From: Acetobacter tropicalis
Lineage (GTDB): Bacteria; Pseudomonadota; Alphaproteobacteria; Acetobacterales; Acetobacteraceae
DNA: 64,000 nt
Reading direction: 5' to 3'
Assembly: GCF_001580915.1 (NCBI RefSeq)
Contig: NZ_LHZQ01000222.1
Span: forward strand, 62,001-126,000
Under the pieces are notes generated by a model that was not told the DNA's origin, searched no databases, and saw only the letters and a program-made list of their open reading frames with translations. Numbering within the stretch: position 1 is the stretch's first letter; each line of letters begins with the position of its first letter. Positions 62,983-64,000 of this stretch are shown piece by piece. A program made the position numbers and the translations under genes.

Positions 62983-63930
62983 ATGGCGTGTCTGGTGGTG
63001 AAGGCTGGAGGACGGTCTGTCTTTCCGGAGTGGAAAGCTCTGTTTGCTGAACTCATGCCCCAACTCGATGTAAGAGATTGGTACGATCCATCTCTTGATC
63101 CGACGGAGGTGACTTATGCACTGGTATGGGAACCGGATGCCGGTCGGCTGGCCCAGATGCCTTACTTGAAAGCGGTTCTGAGTGTTGCCGTGGGGGTTGA
63201 TCATATTACGGCAGATCCGAACAGGCCGCGTCAAGTGCCCATTATCCGTATGGGTGGAGCAGAGACCGCCATTCAGATGGCGGATTATGTGCAGTGGGCC
63301 GTATTTTCTCTGCTGCGGGAAGCACCGCGTTGGCATACAGGGCAGCAGGAAAGAAAATGGACGCGGCGTGGTATGCCGCAAACCCGGCTTTCTACAGAAA
63401 CACGCGTGGGCGTTATGGGTCTGGGCAGTTTGGGCGGCCATGTGGCGCAAAGGCTGGTACAGACAGGTTTTCAGGTTTCCGGCTGGGCACGGCATGAAAA
63501 ATATATTGAAGGCGTAACCTGCCATACCGGGCCGGAGGGCTTACCGGCTTTTTTGGGCGAGTGCGACACACTGGTATGTCTCTTGCCGGAAACAGCGGAA
63601 ACGCGCGGTATCATTACATATGATGTTCTGACCCAACTTAAAAAACCTTCGGGCTTTGTTAATGTAGGGCGCGGGGCGCTGGTGGTTGAAGCGGACCTTT
63701 TGCGGGCGTTGCAGGATGAAACCCTCCATGGTGCCGTGCTGGATGTGTTTTCTACAGAACCCTTACCGGAAACCTCGCCTCTCTGGGGGCAACCGGGCGT
63801 GCTGATTACCCCGCATGTGGCATCCGAAGCCTCACGCGCAACGCGGGCACGGTATGTTGTGTCTGTTATTCAGGCACTTGAGCAGGGGCAGGATGTGCCG
63901 CTGCGGTATGATGCGGAGCGTGGATATTAG
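62983..63930 (+). CDS. Glyoxylate/hydroxypyruvate reductase A-type dehydrogenase
   Basis: A 315-residue D-2-hydroxyacid dehydrogenase. The start is the ATG at 62983 (MACLVVKAGGR), after GGGAGAGCTGAAGG; the GTG at 62938 is open but weaker. The Rossmann motif VGVMGLGSLGGHVAQRL (~141-157; GxGxxG) is preceded by the family's MGGAETAIQMADYVQWAV segment. Catalytic residues are Arg in NVGRGALVVEADL (~222), Glu in FSTEPLPE (~252) and His in ITPHVAS (~271). The sequence resembles the GhrA group, reducing glyoxylate and hydroxypyruvate with NADPH. Substrate range is inferred. Confidence 0.87.
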   Translation: MACLVVKAGGRSVFPEWKALFAELMPQLDVRDWYDPSLDPTEVTYALVWEPDAGRLAQMPYLKAVLSVAVGVDHITADPNRPRQVPIIRMGGAETAIQMADYVQWAVFSLLREAPRWHTGQQERKWTRRGMPQTRLSTETRVGVMGLGSLGGHVAQRLVQTGFQVSGWARHEKYIEGVTCHTGPEGLPAFLGECDTLVCLLPETAETRGIITYDVLTQLKKPSGFVNVGRGALVVEADLLRALQDETLHGAVLDVFSTEPLPETSPLWGQPGVLITPHVASEASRATRARYVVSVIQALEQGQDVPLRYDAERGY

Positions 63931-63937
63931 AGGGGGT

Positions 63938-64000
63938 TTGACGCTTCTGGAAAGAGAGCGTGCACGGCGCGCTTGGGCAGTTTGGTGGGGTTTTTGGAAA
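63938..64000 (+). CDS. Possible start of the next gene, cut by window edge
   Basis: A TTG at 63938 is preceded by GAGGGGG and opens a frame reading MTLLERERARRAWAV and on to the window end, 8 bp after the dehydrogenase stop. 21 codons are too few to recognise. Start and coding status are guesses. Confidence 0.35.
   Translation, partial: MTLLERERARRAWAVWWGFWK

Overview
The window looks like chromosome of an acetic acid bacterium (Acetobacteraceae, most like Acetobacter). The reasons are a three-subunit membrane-bound FAD dehydrogenase with a three-heme cytochrome c subunit (55671-60064), alphaproteobacterial-style Zur and TonB-receptor genes, moderate-to-high GC and tightly packed genes with many start/stop overlaps. 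The genus is inferred; there is no rRNA or other marker. I found no rRNA, tRNA, CRISPR array, insertion sequence or phage module. Most genes are chromosomal housekeeping or transport genes.

Layout. 1-8546: sulfur and nucleotide housekeeping (cysteine synthase, rhodanese, Cys-tRNA deacylase, methylthioribose-1-P isomerase), a histone H1-like basic protein, asparaginase, an unknown protein and Zur. 8634-11400: candidate Zur box and the znuA-znuC-znuB zinc uptake operon. 11669-15114: a 43-residue membrane protein, flavin reductase, an enoyl-CoA hydratase-family protein, a short 'NPDV' repeat protein and a GT61-type glycosyltransferase. 15122-24107: MarR regulator plus FUSC exporter, then a complete tripartite RND efflux operon. 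24680-29141: part of the cobalamin pathway (cobW, cobC-like, cobO, cobQ). 29357-33527: SDR, prephenate dehydrogenase, EamA transporter, the fluoride channel crcB behind a recognisable fluoride riboswitch, and a VOC protein. 34047-41060: TonB receptor, secreted lipase-family hydrolase, TonB receptor. 41383-49224: SDR with two credible starts, diiron ferritin-like protein, thioesterase, AMP nucleosidase, a two-lobed aspartic protease and a compact UvrD-like helicase. 49547-55571: TonB receptor plus dctA, divergent GntR regulator with twin operators, and a TonB-like energiser. 55671-60064: the FAD dehydrogenase complex. 60503-63930: M13 metallopeptidase and hydroxyacid reductase.

How they fit together. 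Several units make sense as systems: zinc sensing and uptake (Zur/Znu); outer-membrane uptake (three TonB receptors and one TonB protein) placed beside periplasmic oxidation and dicarboxylate import; fluoride export under a riboswitch, with a tiny leader peptide coupled to crcB; and two efflux modules. The points most worth a second look are the crcB leader peptide, the SDR gene with both a Tat-signal start and a strong internal start, the dctA/TonB-receptor operon under twin identical operators, the receptor-lipase-receptor cluster, the two-lobed aspartic protease, and an orphan perfect 12-bp palindrome at 43839-43865. None of these proves a new system; they are the best leads in an otherwise ordinary chromosomal region.
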